A stretch of DNA of 64,000 bases, taken from positions 1 to 64,000 of the forward strand of contig JAHHSA010000003.1 in the NCBI GenBank assembly GCA_020025475.1, read 5' to 3'. Below are positions 51,030-58,794 of the stretch, piece by piece. The notes under the pieces were generated by a model that was not told the DNA's origin, did no database searches, and saw nothing but the letters and a program-made list of their open reading frames with translations. Position numbers and translations under genes: made by a program. Source of the DNA: Oscillibacter sp. (GTDB lineage Bacteria > Bacillota > Clostridia > Oscillospirales > Oscillospiraceae). Every line of letters starts with the position of its first letter. Position 1 is the first letter of the stretch.

Positions 51030-51893
51030 ATGTTCCCAAAAAAAATTGCGCTATTGACGGATTCTTGCTCCGATCTGGCCTCTGAGGTCAAGGAGCAGAA
51101 TCACATCTATACGGTCCCCCTTCGCATCCTTTGCAGCGATGGAGAGTATCTGGACGGCGTCAACATCCGCAACACGGATATCTACAAACGCCTCAAGGCC
51201 GATGAGCTGCCCCAGACCTCTCTGCCCTCCGGCGAGGACATTGGACGGGTCTTTGCTCAGATCGCACAGGCCGGCTACGACGGCGTCATTGCCATCATGC
51301 TTTCCAGCGGTCTTTCCGGCACCTACAATCTGGTGCGCCTCATTGCCCAGGAGTGCGTGAACATGGAAGTTCGGGTGTTCGACTCCCTCAGCGGCTCTTT
51401 GGGCATGGGCATGACCCTGCTGCAGCTGGCCGAGGACATTCGGCAGGGCATGGAGTGGCAGGAGCTGGTGGAGGTGCGCACCCCCCAGCTCATTGCAGGT
51501 ACCAACCCCTTCTTCTCTGTGGATACCCTGGAATACCTCCGGAAGGGCGGCCGCATCGGAAAGGTGACGGCCACCGCTGGTACTCTCCTGCAAATCAAGC
51601 CCCTGCTGAGCTTCGCCCCCGATGGCCAGCTCACCTCCGTGGCGAAAGTCCGGGGCCGCAATCAGGTCATGGACCGTCTGGTGAAGCTGGCAGTGGATGC
51701 CTGCGGCGACCACAAGCGGTATAATCTGGCGGTCGCCAACGGCGGTGCCCCCGCCGAGATGGAGCTGCTGCGCAGCAAGCTTATGGCCGCGCTGCCCCAC
51801 TACGACCACATCTGGGAGGGCGAGATCGACGGCACCCTCAGCGTTTACATCGGAGACGGTATTCTGGGCACAGCGGTTCAGCTCCTGGACTAA
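51030..51893 (+). CDS. DegV-family fatty-acid-binding protein
   Basis: 287 residues from the ATG at 51030 (GGAG eight bases upstream). DegV fold: KIALLTDSCSDLA at the start, QTSLPSGEDIGRVF, AIMLSSGLSGTYN (ligand-contact Ser) and VDTLEYLRKGGRIGKV. Binds a fatty acid and, in some species, presents it to fatty-acid kinase (FakB role). No fakA gene is in the window. Confidence 0.9.
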   Translation: MFPKKIALLTDSCSDLASEVKEQNHIYTVPLRILCSDGEYLDGVNIRNTDIYKRLKADELPQTSLPSGEDIGRVFAQIAQAGYDGVIAIMLSSGLSGTYNLVRLIAQECVNMEVRVFDSLSGSLGMGMTLLQLAEDIRQGMEWQELVEVRTPQLIAGTNPFFSVDTLEYLRKGGRIGKVTATAGTLLQIKPLLSFAPDGQLTSVAKVRGRNQVMDRLVKLAVDACGDHKRYNLAVANGGAPAEMELLRSKLMAALPHYDHIWEGEIDGTLSVYIGDGILGTAVQLLD

Positions 51894-51955
51894 TGTGGCC
51901 AAAAGCGCCTCACCGTGTTTTTCCCCGCAAAAAGGCACCGCGCCCTGACAGCTTG

Positions 51956-51992
51956 AAAAGAACCGCTCAGCACAGCTGAACGGTTCTTTTTT
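51956..51992 (+). terminator. Terminator of the DegV gene
   Basis: AAAAGAACCG .. TCAGC / GCTGA .. CGGTTCTTTT with one mismatch, then TT. Confidence 0.75.
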
Positions 51993-52050
51993 GATTGATT
52001 CTTTTGTAATTTTGTCTTCTAAGCCTTGTTGCAGTTTGCGCTGCGGGGCA

Positions 52051-53430
52051 TCAGCCTGCCAACCAACCCTGGACGGCCACCACCAGTCCCTGGACTAGAA
52101 TCACCAGAATCAGCACGGGGATCACATACTTAAAGTAGCTCTTGAAGCAGCGTGGCATCTTGATGCCTTCACCAGTGTTGACCTCCTCCAGGTACTTGTC
52201 AAACCCCCAGCCCCACTTGCTCACGCAAAAGAGCAGGTAAACGAGGGAGCCGATGGGCAGCAGCAGATTGCTGACGATGAAGTCCTCAGAGTCCAGAATG
52301 TCCTTGCCCAGAATGGGATGGACGTCGCTCCACAGGTTGTAGCCCAAAACGCAGGGCATGCTTGCCACCAGAATGAGCAGGCAGTTGAGAACCACGGCCT
52401 TCTTGCGCTTCCAGCCGAAGTTGTCGATGCAGGATGCCAGCAAATTCTCGAACACGGCAATGACGGTGGAGAAGCTGGCGAAGGTCATGAACAGGAAGAA
52501 CAACGTGCCCCAGAGGCGGCCGCCTGGCATATCCACAAAGACGTGTGGCAGAGTCATGAAGATCAGTGCGGGGCCCTGGGTGGGTGCCACATCGAAGGAG
52601 AAGCAGGCGGGGAAAATGATGAGGCCGGACATCAGGGCCACGAAGGTATCCAGAGAGCAGATCCGCAGTGCCTCGCCTGTCAGTGTGTGATCCTTGGACA
52701 TATAGCTGCCGAAGATCTCCATGGCAGCTACGCCCAGGCTCAGGGTGAAGAATGCCTGATTCATAGCGGCAGTGATGACGGTGCCAAGACCCTGTTCCAT
52801 GGCACGACCAAAGTCGGGCAGCAGATAAAACTTGACGCCCTCCATGGACCCAGGCAGCGTCAGGCTGTTGATGGCCAGCACCAGGATGAGCCCCAGCAGG
52901 CCCAGCATCATGACCTTGGTGACCCGCTCCAGTCCCTTTTGCAGGCCCAGGCTGCACACCAGGAAGCCAGCCAGCACCGTGACCACCATCCAGGCGGTCA
53001 TCTCGCCGGGGCTAGAGAGCATGGCACCGAACATGCCGTCAATGGCCTCGCCCTGCAATCCGGTGAAGGAGCCCATGGCAAACTTGAAAAAGTAGCCCAG
53101 CATCCAGCCGGAAACCGTGGTGTAGTACATCATCAGGAGGTAACAGCCCAGGATGCAGAACCAGCCGTGCAGGTGCCATTTGCTCCCCTTGGGCTCCAGA
53201 GCCTTGTAGCCAAGCACCGCGCTCTTGCGGCTGGCACGGCCCACCGCCAACTCCATGGTCAGCACGGGCACGCCCATAATCAGCAGGAACAACAGGTAGA
53301 ACAGGACGAACACGCCGCCGCCGTTTTCACCTGTCACGTAGGGAAACTTCCACACGTTGCCGATGCCGATGGCACATCCTGCGCTGACCAGAAGGAATCC
53401 CAGTCGGGATTGAAATTTTTCTCGTTTCAT
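52051..53430 (-). CDS. Sodium-dependent amino-acid transporter (NSS/SNF family)
   Basis: 459 residues, about 11-12 membrane helices. TM1 has the classic unwound Na+/substrate motif GCAIGIGNVWKFPYVTGENG then GGVFVLFYLLFLL, and TM6/8 regions follow (QAFFTLSLGVAAMEIFGSYM, FLFMTFASFSTVIAVFENLL). Imports an amino acid, possibly tryptophan-, leucine- or alanine-like, with sodium. It is transcribed alone. Confidence 0.9.
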   Translation of the reverse strand: MKREKFQSRLGFLLVSAGCAIGIGNVWKFPYVTGENGGGVFVLFYLLFLLIMGVPVLTMELAVGRASRKSAVLGYKALEPKGSKWHLHGWFCILGCYLLMMYYTTVSGWMLGYFFKFAMGSFTGLQGEAIDGMFGAMLSSPGEMTAWMVVTVLAGFLVCSLGLQKGLERVTKVMMLGLLGLILVLAINSLTLPGSMEGVKFYLLPDFGRAMEQGLGTVITAAMNQAFFTLSLGVAAMEIFGSYMSKDHTLTGEALRICSLDTFVALMSGLIIFPACFSFDVAPTQGPALIFMTLPHVFVDMPGGRLWGTLFFLFMTFASFSTVIAVFENLLASCIDNFGWKRKKAVVLNCLLILVASMPCVLGYNLWSDVHPILGKDILDSEDFIVSNLLLPIGSLVYLLFCVSKWGWGFDKYLEEVNTGEGIKMPRCFKSYFKYVIPVLILVILVQGLVVAVQGWLAG

Positions 53431-53667
53431 ACCATAACTTCCTCTCGTTTCTCAAAAAGCTTGCACAGCACGGAATGGGAAATTCACGGTCTGTAATGAA
53501 GCTTTTTCTTATAGTATCTGAGGGAGCAAGGAAAGTCAACCGTTTTTATACTGGAAAACTCTGTTTTATTCATAGAATGCGCAAAATTAAAATAATAAAA
53601 ACTAATAGTTCAGAATCTTTGGGAAATACCCGGATGGCCGGATCTGGAAACCGGTATGTTGCAAAAA

Positions 53668-53703
53668 GCCCCCGCCCATTCACACAGGCGAATGGGTGGG
53701 GGC
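53668..53703 (-). terminator. Terminator of the 53-residue gene
   Basis: GCCCCCGCCCATTC / GAATGGGTGGGGGC (one mismatch), followed on the minus strand by TTTTTGC. It lies 21 bp past the small gene's stop. Confidence 0.75.
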
Positions 53704-53724
53704 ATCTGTTGCATGAAATATGGT

Positions 53725-53886
53725 TCAATCCGCGTCCAGATACATTTCCTCCGTATTGCGCTGGGCCTTCTTCAAAATTTCCAAGCCCTCAGTGATGGCC
53801 GGGGAGAAACTGCCGGAGCTGTCTATCTTCTCAATGGCGTCCGTCATTGCGTTGAATAAAATCTTGTATGCCTTTTCATAGTCCAT
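53725..53886 (-). CDS. Small conserved-looking protein of 53 residues
   Basis: 53 residues, too short for routine calling: ATG at 53884-53886 with GAAGG seven bases upstream and its own terminator after the stop. The protein is helical and charged (MDYEKAYKILFNAMTDAIEK and, later, EILKKAQRNTEEMY). Proteins of this kind, starting MDY.KAY..LFN..TDA, are frequent in Firmicutes and their phages; no function is known. It sits alone between the transporter and the amino-sugar block. Confidence 0.7.
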   Translation of the reverse strand: MDYEKAYKILFNAMTDAIEKIDSSGSFSPAITEGLEILKKAQRNTEEMYLDAD

Positions 53887-54185
53887 TTTGATACCTTCTT
53901 TCATATATCTGTGATCACGTTTTGATCAGACTTCTTTTTTCTTCATAATAAGGCAACACAAGCATGATGTAAAGGGAATAAGTTCGACAGAATTCGAGCT
54001 TTGCGTACGGCTGTAATTTTGGTTTTCTGACTGAACTCCGACTCAATTGGTTGAGCGTGGGTGATTTAGACTGTCAAAACCCATCAAGTACACGCTCACA
54101 GTTGGAATTATTGATATTTTGCCGATAAATGGATGGTGTGTGTGCGCCATTGACGCACAAAAGCAGGTGAAAATGCCATTGCAAA
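53887..54185. other. 299-bp intergenic region
   Basis: Holds the promoter side of the 53-residue gene (minus strand) and an AT-rich stretch. I see no gene, repeat or strong hairpin here. Confidence 0.4.
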
Positions 54186-54188
54186 AAG

Positions 54189-54213
54189 AGGCCCTGTCCA
54201 ACGGACAGGGCCT
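54189..54213 (-). terminator. Terminator of the ROK gene
   Basis: AGGCCCTGTCC / GGACAGGGCCT with loop AAC; on the minus strand CTTTTTGC follows. Confidence 0.75.
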
Positions 54214-54227
54214 TCTTAAATAAAGGA

Positions 54228-55610
54228 TTATTTTTTCAGATCAGGCAGGCTGGCGGCAGCGGCAGACTGCCCGACGCGGCGGAATTTCTCGTCTGGCAGG
54301 GCCAGATGGATCTGCTCGCTGAGGGCAGGATACTCATCCGCGAGCACCTGCTTGCAAGTCTCCAGCAGCAGGTCGCCGCCCTTGCCGCTCATAACGCGGC
54401 CCAGCAGCAGCACGTGGCGGTAGCCATACAAGGTGTGGTACAGGGCCAGGGTGTGAGCCAGGTACACGCCGATGCTCTCGTAAATTTTGACAGCTCTCTG
54501 GTCGCCCTGCTCCATGAGGCTCTGGACCACTTTCAGCTTCTCAGCTGGGGAAAGGCTCTCGTCCAGCTGGATGCCGGCAGCGGGAGAAAGTTTGATGACG
54601 GCGTCTTGGGAAAAATACTTTACGCCACAGCCGATGTCCCCGGACCACTCGTCCGCCATGGCGTCTGGGGAGGCGTCCACCGGCACGAAGGCCAGCTCGT
54701 TCAGCCAGCCGGTGATGTTGCCCTCGTCGTCCACATAGCCCACGGCCTCGCTGGTGCCCATGGCAATGCCCAGCACGTTGTTGTCATCCAGGCTCATGGC
54801 ACCTGCCAGTGCGGAGACGTCGCCGTCATTGGCTACGGCATAGGGAATGTCCCCGAAGGTGTCCTTCACGGCCCGGATGTAGATGTCCTTCACTTTTTCA
54901 TCGTACAGCTCCCTGGGCACCTTCAAAAACAGAGAGGCACTCATGGTTCGGTTGTCGATGTAGATGCCGGCGGAGCTGATGCCCACGGCGTCCACCCGGG
55001 GCAGATGGGCGGCGGCGGACCGGAAGGCCGCCACAATCCCATCATAGTGGTAGTCCGGATCGGCGTTGGTCTTGGGGAACCAAACCACTTCCTCGCTGTA
55101 CACGCTCTCCCCGTCAATCACTGCGGAGACCTTCCGGTCGGAGCCACCGGCGTCAAAACCGATGCGGCAGCCCTCCAGGTGGCGGCCCACCGCCTCGGAA
55201 AAACTCTTCTCCTCGGGCACCTGGTCCACATGCAGGACCTCAAAGGGGTGTTCATAGACATTTCCCATGTAGTCAAAGTCAAAGGCTCGCTCACCGTCGG
55301 CGGAGTAGTGATGGGCCACCGCCTCATAGACGGCTTCATTGCCGGCCATGTAGACCCGGAAGCCGCCCTTCATCCAGAGGAGGGTTTTGATGATCCGGTC
55401 GATGTAGTAGACGTCGGCCTCCCGCAGCATCTCTGTCCCGTGAATCCGTGTCCGGCAGACGGCGACCTGGCCGTTGGAGCGCTCCACAGCCACGTCAAAG
55501 GGCTCGTTTGCGTCCTTCAAAAATGCTTCGTAAAACCGGCCCAGTGGAACGAATCCGGGGTCCAGCGCGGGCAGGTGTTTGACATCCATGTGGATACCGA
55601 GATGATTCAT
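54228..55610 (-). CDS. ROK-family sugar kinase or regulator-like protein
   Basis: 460 residues from the ATG at 55608-55610 (GAGGAGG upstream). An N-terminal part of about 155 residues that I do not recognise precedes an actin-fold ROK region: GFDAGGSDRKVSAV (phosphate loop), ISSAGIYIDN, VANDGDVSALAGAM (place of the catalytic Asp) and GIAMGTSEAVGYVDDEG. The ROK zinc motif (CGCGxxGC) is absent. Divergent from nagB-nagA, so a role in N-acetylglucosamine or glucosamine phosphorylation or sensing is likely; the exact sugar is not shown. Confidence 0.75.
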   Translation of the reverse strand: MNHLGIHMDVKHLPALDPGFVPLGRFYEAFLKDANEPFDVAVERSNGQVAVCRTRIHGTEMLREADVYYIDRIIKTLLWMKGGFRVYMAGNEAVYEAVAHHYSADGERAFDFDYMGNVYEHPFEVLHVDQVPEEKSFSEAVGRHLEGCRIGFDAGGSDRKVSAVIDGESVYSEEVVWFPKTNADPDYHYDGIVAAFRSAAAHLPRVDAVGISSAGIYIDNRTMSASLFLKVPRELYDEKVKDIYIRAVKDTFGDIPYAVANDGDVSALAGAMSLDDNNVLGIAMGTSEAVGYVDDEGNITGWLNELAFVPVDASPDAMADEWSGDIGCGVKYFSQDAVIKLSPAAGIQLDESLSPAEKLKVVQSLMEQGDQRAVKIYESIGVYLAHTLALYHTLYGYRHVLLLGRVMSGKGGDLLLETCKQVLADEYPALSEQIHLALPDEKFRRVGQSAAAASLPDLKK

Positions 55611-55829
55611 AGAAGATGTCCTCCTCATATAATATTCCATCCGGAGTGGAAAACCGGAATAGGATTTCTCCTCTTTAGGCTACCAGTTTTTTGGTGTTTG
55701 TCAAGGGCGTACACGCCATTTTCCGCGCTGCAAAGTGTCAGGTTCGTTTGAAAAATTTGCACAAAAAACCGGACCTGCGGAATTTTCAATTTAGGTGCCC
55801 GCTTTGCCTCAAAAAAGGGCCAAGCTCCC

Positions 55830-55858
55830 TTGACAAGCTGGGGGACAGATTGTAAAAT
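55830..55858 (+). promoter_or_regulatory. Sigma-A promoter of nagBA
   Basis: TTGACA (55830-55835) and TAAAAT (55853-55858) with a 17-base spacer, the best promoter in the window after that of the YitT gene. Confidence 0.78.
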
Positions 55859-55869
55859 TCGTACAGAAT

Positions 55870-55885
55870 GTGATCATGTGATCAC
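55870..55885 (+). promoter_or_regulatory. Palindromic operator at the nagBA start site
   Basis: GTGATCA-TG-TGATCAC, a perfect 7-bp inverted repeat with two bases between, starting about five bases after the predicted transcription start. A repressor bound here would stop transcription. The regulator is not in the window; a GntR/NagR or CRP-like protein is possible. Confidence 0.65.
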
Positions 55886-55965
55886 TCGGAAAGAATCCGA
55901 TATATCCGGCCGGAACGCCCGCCTTTCGGGCACGGCTTTGAACGACTACAAGGAGGATGCAGGAT

Positions 55966-56718
55966 ATGAGAATTTATCAGGAAGCAGATTATGAGGCTAT
56001 GAGCCGCCGCGCGGCCGGCATCATCTCTGCTGAGGTGATCCGCCGTCCCAACTGCGTGCTGGGTCTGGCTACCGGCTCCACCCCCATCGGAACCTATCAA
56101 AACCTGATTGAGGGCAACAAAAGCGGTGCCTACAGCTTCAAGGAAGTGACCACCGTCAACCTGGATGAGTACAAGGGCCTGGCCCCCACCCATGACCAGA
56201 GCTATCGCTACTTCATGCAGCATAACCTGTTCGACCACATTGACGTGATGCCTGAAAACACCAACGTGCCAGACGGTCTGGCCGCCGACGCTGACGCCGA
56301 GTGTGCCCGCTATGACCAGCTGGTCGCCTCCCTGGGCTATGCAGACTTGCAGCTGCTGGGCCTTGGCCGCAACGGCCACATCGGCTTTAACGAGCCAGGC
56401 CCCGCTTTCGTCAAGGAGACCCACGTGGTGGACCTGACCGAGAGCACCATTGACGCAAACGCCCGCTTCTTTGCCAGTGCTGACGACGTGCCCCGCCAGG
56501 CCCTGACCATGGGCATCGGCGTCATCATGGCCGCCAAGCGCATTCTGCTGATCGCCAGCGGTTCCGATAAGGCCGACGCCCTCTATGCCGCCATCTGTGG
56601 CCCCATCACCCCTGACTGCCCCGCCTCCATCCTGCAGCTCCACAGCGACGTTGTGATCGTGGCAGACAAAGCCGCTCTGAGCAAGGTCACCGCCGCTGGT
56701 GTGTCCGTATGCGAGTAA
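55966..56718 (+). CDS. nagB: Glucosamine-6-phosphate deaminase NagB
   Basis: 250 residues from the ATG at 55966, since the earlier ATG touches the GGAGG box. Motifs: VLGLATGSTPIGTYQNLI, VNLDEYKGL (Asp/Glu), LLGLGRNGHIGFNEPG (active-site His and Glu). Converts glucosamine 6-phosphate to fructose 6-phosphate and ammonia. Overlaps nagA by 10 bases. Confidence 0.94.
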   Translation: MRIYQEADYEAMSRRAAGIISAEVIRRPNCVLGLATGSTPIGTYQNLIEGNKSGAYSFKEVTTVNLDEYKGLAPTHDQSYRYFMQHNLFDHIDVMPENTNVPDGLAADADAECARYDQLVASLGYADLQLLGLGRNGHIGFNEPGPAFVKETHVVDLTESTIDANARFFASADDVPRQALTMGIGVIMAAKRILLIASGSDKADALYAAICGPITPDCPASILQLHSDVVIVADKAALSKVTAAGVSVCE

Positions 56719-57857
56719 CCGGTGGAGAGGTCTTTGACCTCCAACAGGGCTTTGTGGCCCGTGAGCTTTGCACCGAGGGCAGGATGATTTCCGCCGTCAG
56801 CGGCGACGAGCAGGTTCTCGACGCCACAGACTGCTATGTCATACCCGGTCTCATCGACCAGCACTTCCACGGTGCTCTGGGAGAGGACTTCAGCGACGGT
56901 CTGGAAGCAGGCTTGCAGAAGATGGCCGACTTTGAGCTCTCCGAGGGCGTGACCTACATCTGTCCCGCCGGCATGACTGTTTCCGAGGAGGAGCTGACCC
57001 TGGCCTGCCAGGTGGCAAAGGCGCAGAGCGAGAAGAACCAGGGTGCCGAGCTGGTGGGCGTACATCTGGAGGGTCCCTTCCTGTGCATGGCCAAAAAGGG
57101 TGCTCAGAACGCTAAGTACCTGCGGGACCCGGACGTGGCCATGCTGGCCCGTCTTCAGGAGGCCGCGGGGGGGCTTGTGAAGCTGGTGACGCTGGCCTGC
57201 GAGCAGCCCGGCTCCATTGAGTTCATCAGGGCCGCAAAGGACCTGGGCATTGCCGTCTCCCTGGGTCACACCATGGCTGACTACGACACCGCCAGCGCCG
57301 CACTGGAAGCGGGGGCGCGGCAGGCCACACACCTTTATAATGCCATGCCTCCCTTCACCCATCGTGCCCCCGGCGTGATCGGTGCCATCTTCGACCATCC
57401 CGGCGCCTGCGCCGAGCTGATCTGTGACGGTGTCCACATCCACCCGGCAGTGGTACGCGCCACCTTCCAGATGATGGGTGCGGATCGGATGATTCTGGTG
57501 TCCGACTCCCTGCGGGCCACCGGTATGCCGGACGGCAGATACCCCTTTGGCGGTCAGGAGATTGAGCTCCACGGCAATCGTGCCACCATGGCAGACGACC
57601 CCAACACGCTGGCTGGCTCCGTCACCAGCCTTATGGGCTGCGTGCGCCAGGCCCACGCCTTCGGTATTCCCCTGGCTGACGCGGTCCGCGCTGCGTCATA
57701 CAACCCCGCCCGCATGCTGGGCATCGATCACCGTGTGGGCACCCTGGACGAGGGCAAGGAGGCCAGCTTGGTGCTGCTGAACAAGGCGGATCTGTCCATC
57801 CGGGCTATTGTGTTCCACGGAGAAGTCGTCCGCCGGGACGACACTGTCAAGCAGTAA
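56709..57857 (+). CDS. nagA: N-acetylglucosamine-6-phosphate deacetylase NagA
   Basis: 382 residues. Metal site IDQHFHGALGEDFSDG, LVGVHLEGPF (Glu), SLGHTMADYDTA (His), ATHLYNAMPPFTHRAPG (His) and active-site Asp in ILVSDSLRATG. Removes the acetyl group of GlcNAc-6-phosphate, feeding NagB. Start ATG lies within the nagB end, so expression is coupled. Confidence 0.93.
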   Translation: MRVTGGEVFDLQQGFVARELCTEGRMISAVSGDEQVLDATDCYVIPGLIDQHFHGALGEDFSDGLEAGLQKMADFELSEGVTYICPAGMTVSEEELTLACQVAKAQSEKNQGAELVGVHLEGPFLCMAKKGAQNAKYLRDPDVAMLARLQEAAGGLVKLVTLACEQPGSIEFIRAAKDLGIAVSLGHTMADYDTASAALEAGARQATHLYNAMPPFTHRAPGVIGAIFDHPGACAELICDGVHIHPAVVRATFQMMGADRMILVSDSLRATGMPDGRYPFGGQEIELHGNRATMADDPNTLAGSVTSLMGCVRQAHAFGIPLADAVRAASYNPARMLGIDHRVGTLDEGKEASLVLLNKADLSIRAIVFHGEVVRRDDTVKQ

Positions 57858-57911
57858 GCCAACACCCGTCAGCTGCTGACACACCATCCACAAGCGCTTT
57901 TATCAACAAGA

Positions 57912-57949
57912 CCGTGAGACTGGGCTTCTCCCGTCTCACGGCTTTTTTT
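57912..57949 (+). terminator. Terminator of nagBA
   Basis: CCGTGAGAC / GTCTCACGG with inner pairs around GGGCTTCTCCC, followed by seven T. Confidence 0.85.
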
Positions 57950-58062
57950 GCCCATTTTCAACCATCAGGACTTGTAAAAATCCTGTGCTATTCCTTTTCA
58001 AGCAAATGCGGCCATCCCCCAGTATGTTCAAAACAGGTCCCTTTGACAGGAAGGTGAATTTG

Positions 58063-58149
58063 ATGAATCCCCATCTACTCCTCAGAAAATGCAAGCAGGT
58101 GATTTTCGCACTTCCCGCCCCGGCCCTGGTACGTCCCTCAAAACGGTGA
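58063..58149 (+). CDS. Possible 28-residue small ORF or leader peptide
   Basis: ATG at 58063 with GGAAGGTG six bases upstream; 28 codons ending in TGA inside the first of two terminator hairpins. The peptide is basic and Pro/Leu-rich (MNPHLLLRKCKQVIFALPAP). Too short for any family. Its stop within the hairpin is the arrangement expected of a leader peptide, but it may be chance. Confidence 0.3.
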   Translation: MNPHLLLRKCKQVIFALPAPALVRPSKR

Positions 58150-58168
58150 CATACCAGGGTTTTGTTTT
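58124..58168 (+). terminator. Terminator-like hairpin in gene-free DNA (first)
   Basis: CCCTGGTA / TACCAGGG arms (58124-58131, 58152-58159) with a 20-base loop, followed by TTTTGTTTT. No annotated gene ends here. Confidence 0.5.
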
Positions 58169-58233
58169 CAACAACCCAAACATTGCTGCCCACTAAGCGG
58201 GCACAGACACACCTTCCACCAATCGAAGCAAGG

Positions 58234-58279
58234 CAGGTCGGGCGAGGAGTAAATGGCAGTCCTCACCCGGCCTGTTTTT
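58234..58279 (+). terminator. Terminator-like hairpin in gene-free DNA (second)
   Basis: CAGGTCGGGCGAGGA / TCCTCACCCGGCCTG, 15 bp with one G-U and one mismatch, followed by TTTTT. As with the one at 58124, no gene precedes it. Confidence 0.6.
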
Positions 58280-58794
58280 GAGTGGTTTGTACTTGCGAGC
58301 ATCACAGCATTGTTGAATATTTATTCAATTTGAATCTAATCGCCATTATCAAAAACACTAAAGTATTTTTCGTATATTTCAGAAAGCGCTGCCTTTTTTG
58401 CACATGGCATGCTGAGAAACAGCTATTGCTTACGGATGGAGCGGGTTCTCTATGCAAGGAATTTTGTGAATGGCTACTTCAATATGTGGAATTTATATTC
58501 ATATAGCCACTATATTAAGGCATATTTCAAATAAACATTCATATCAAGTGGTGAAAAGCAACTGAATACGCAAGTCCCTCCGCCGCTCCAAATCGATAAA
58601 AAGCGTAAATTTTGTAGAAATTAGTGCAAAGCAATTTATATATAGCAATAAACTTGTTGCAGGATGCAATATGGAAATTTATGCATCGTAGGTATAGAAT
58701 ATCATAAAAATTGGATGCGCCGACCGAAAGCTGTCCAGCGTTTGACGCTGTTCCTTGTGCCGGATGTCCAGCAAACTGAATGAGGAGTGAGAAC
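58280..58794. other. 515-bp AT-rich region upstream of the surface peptidase
   Basis: The base composition falls well below that of the neighbours. Several short frames are open but none has a ribosome site and protein-like sequence. Probably contains the promoter of the SLH peptidase; I could not pick a clear -35/-10 pair. Confidence 0.4.

Noticed and set aside
57936..58193. 85-codon minus-strand frame after nagA
   Set aside because: Overlaps the nagBA terminator and the first orphan hairpin; no ribosome site.
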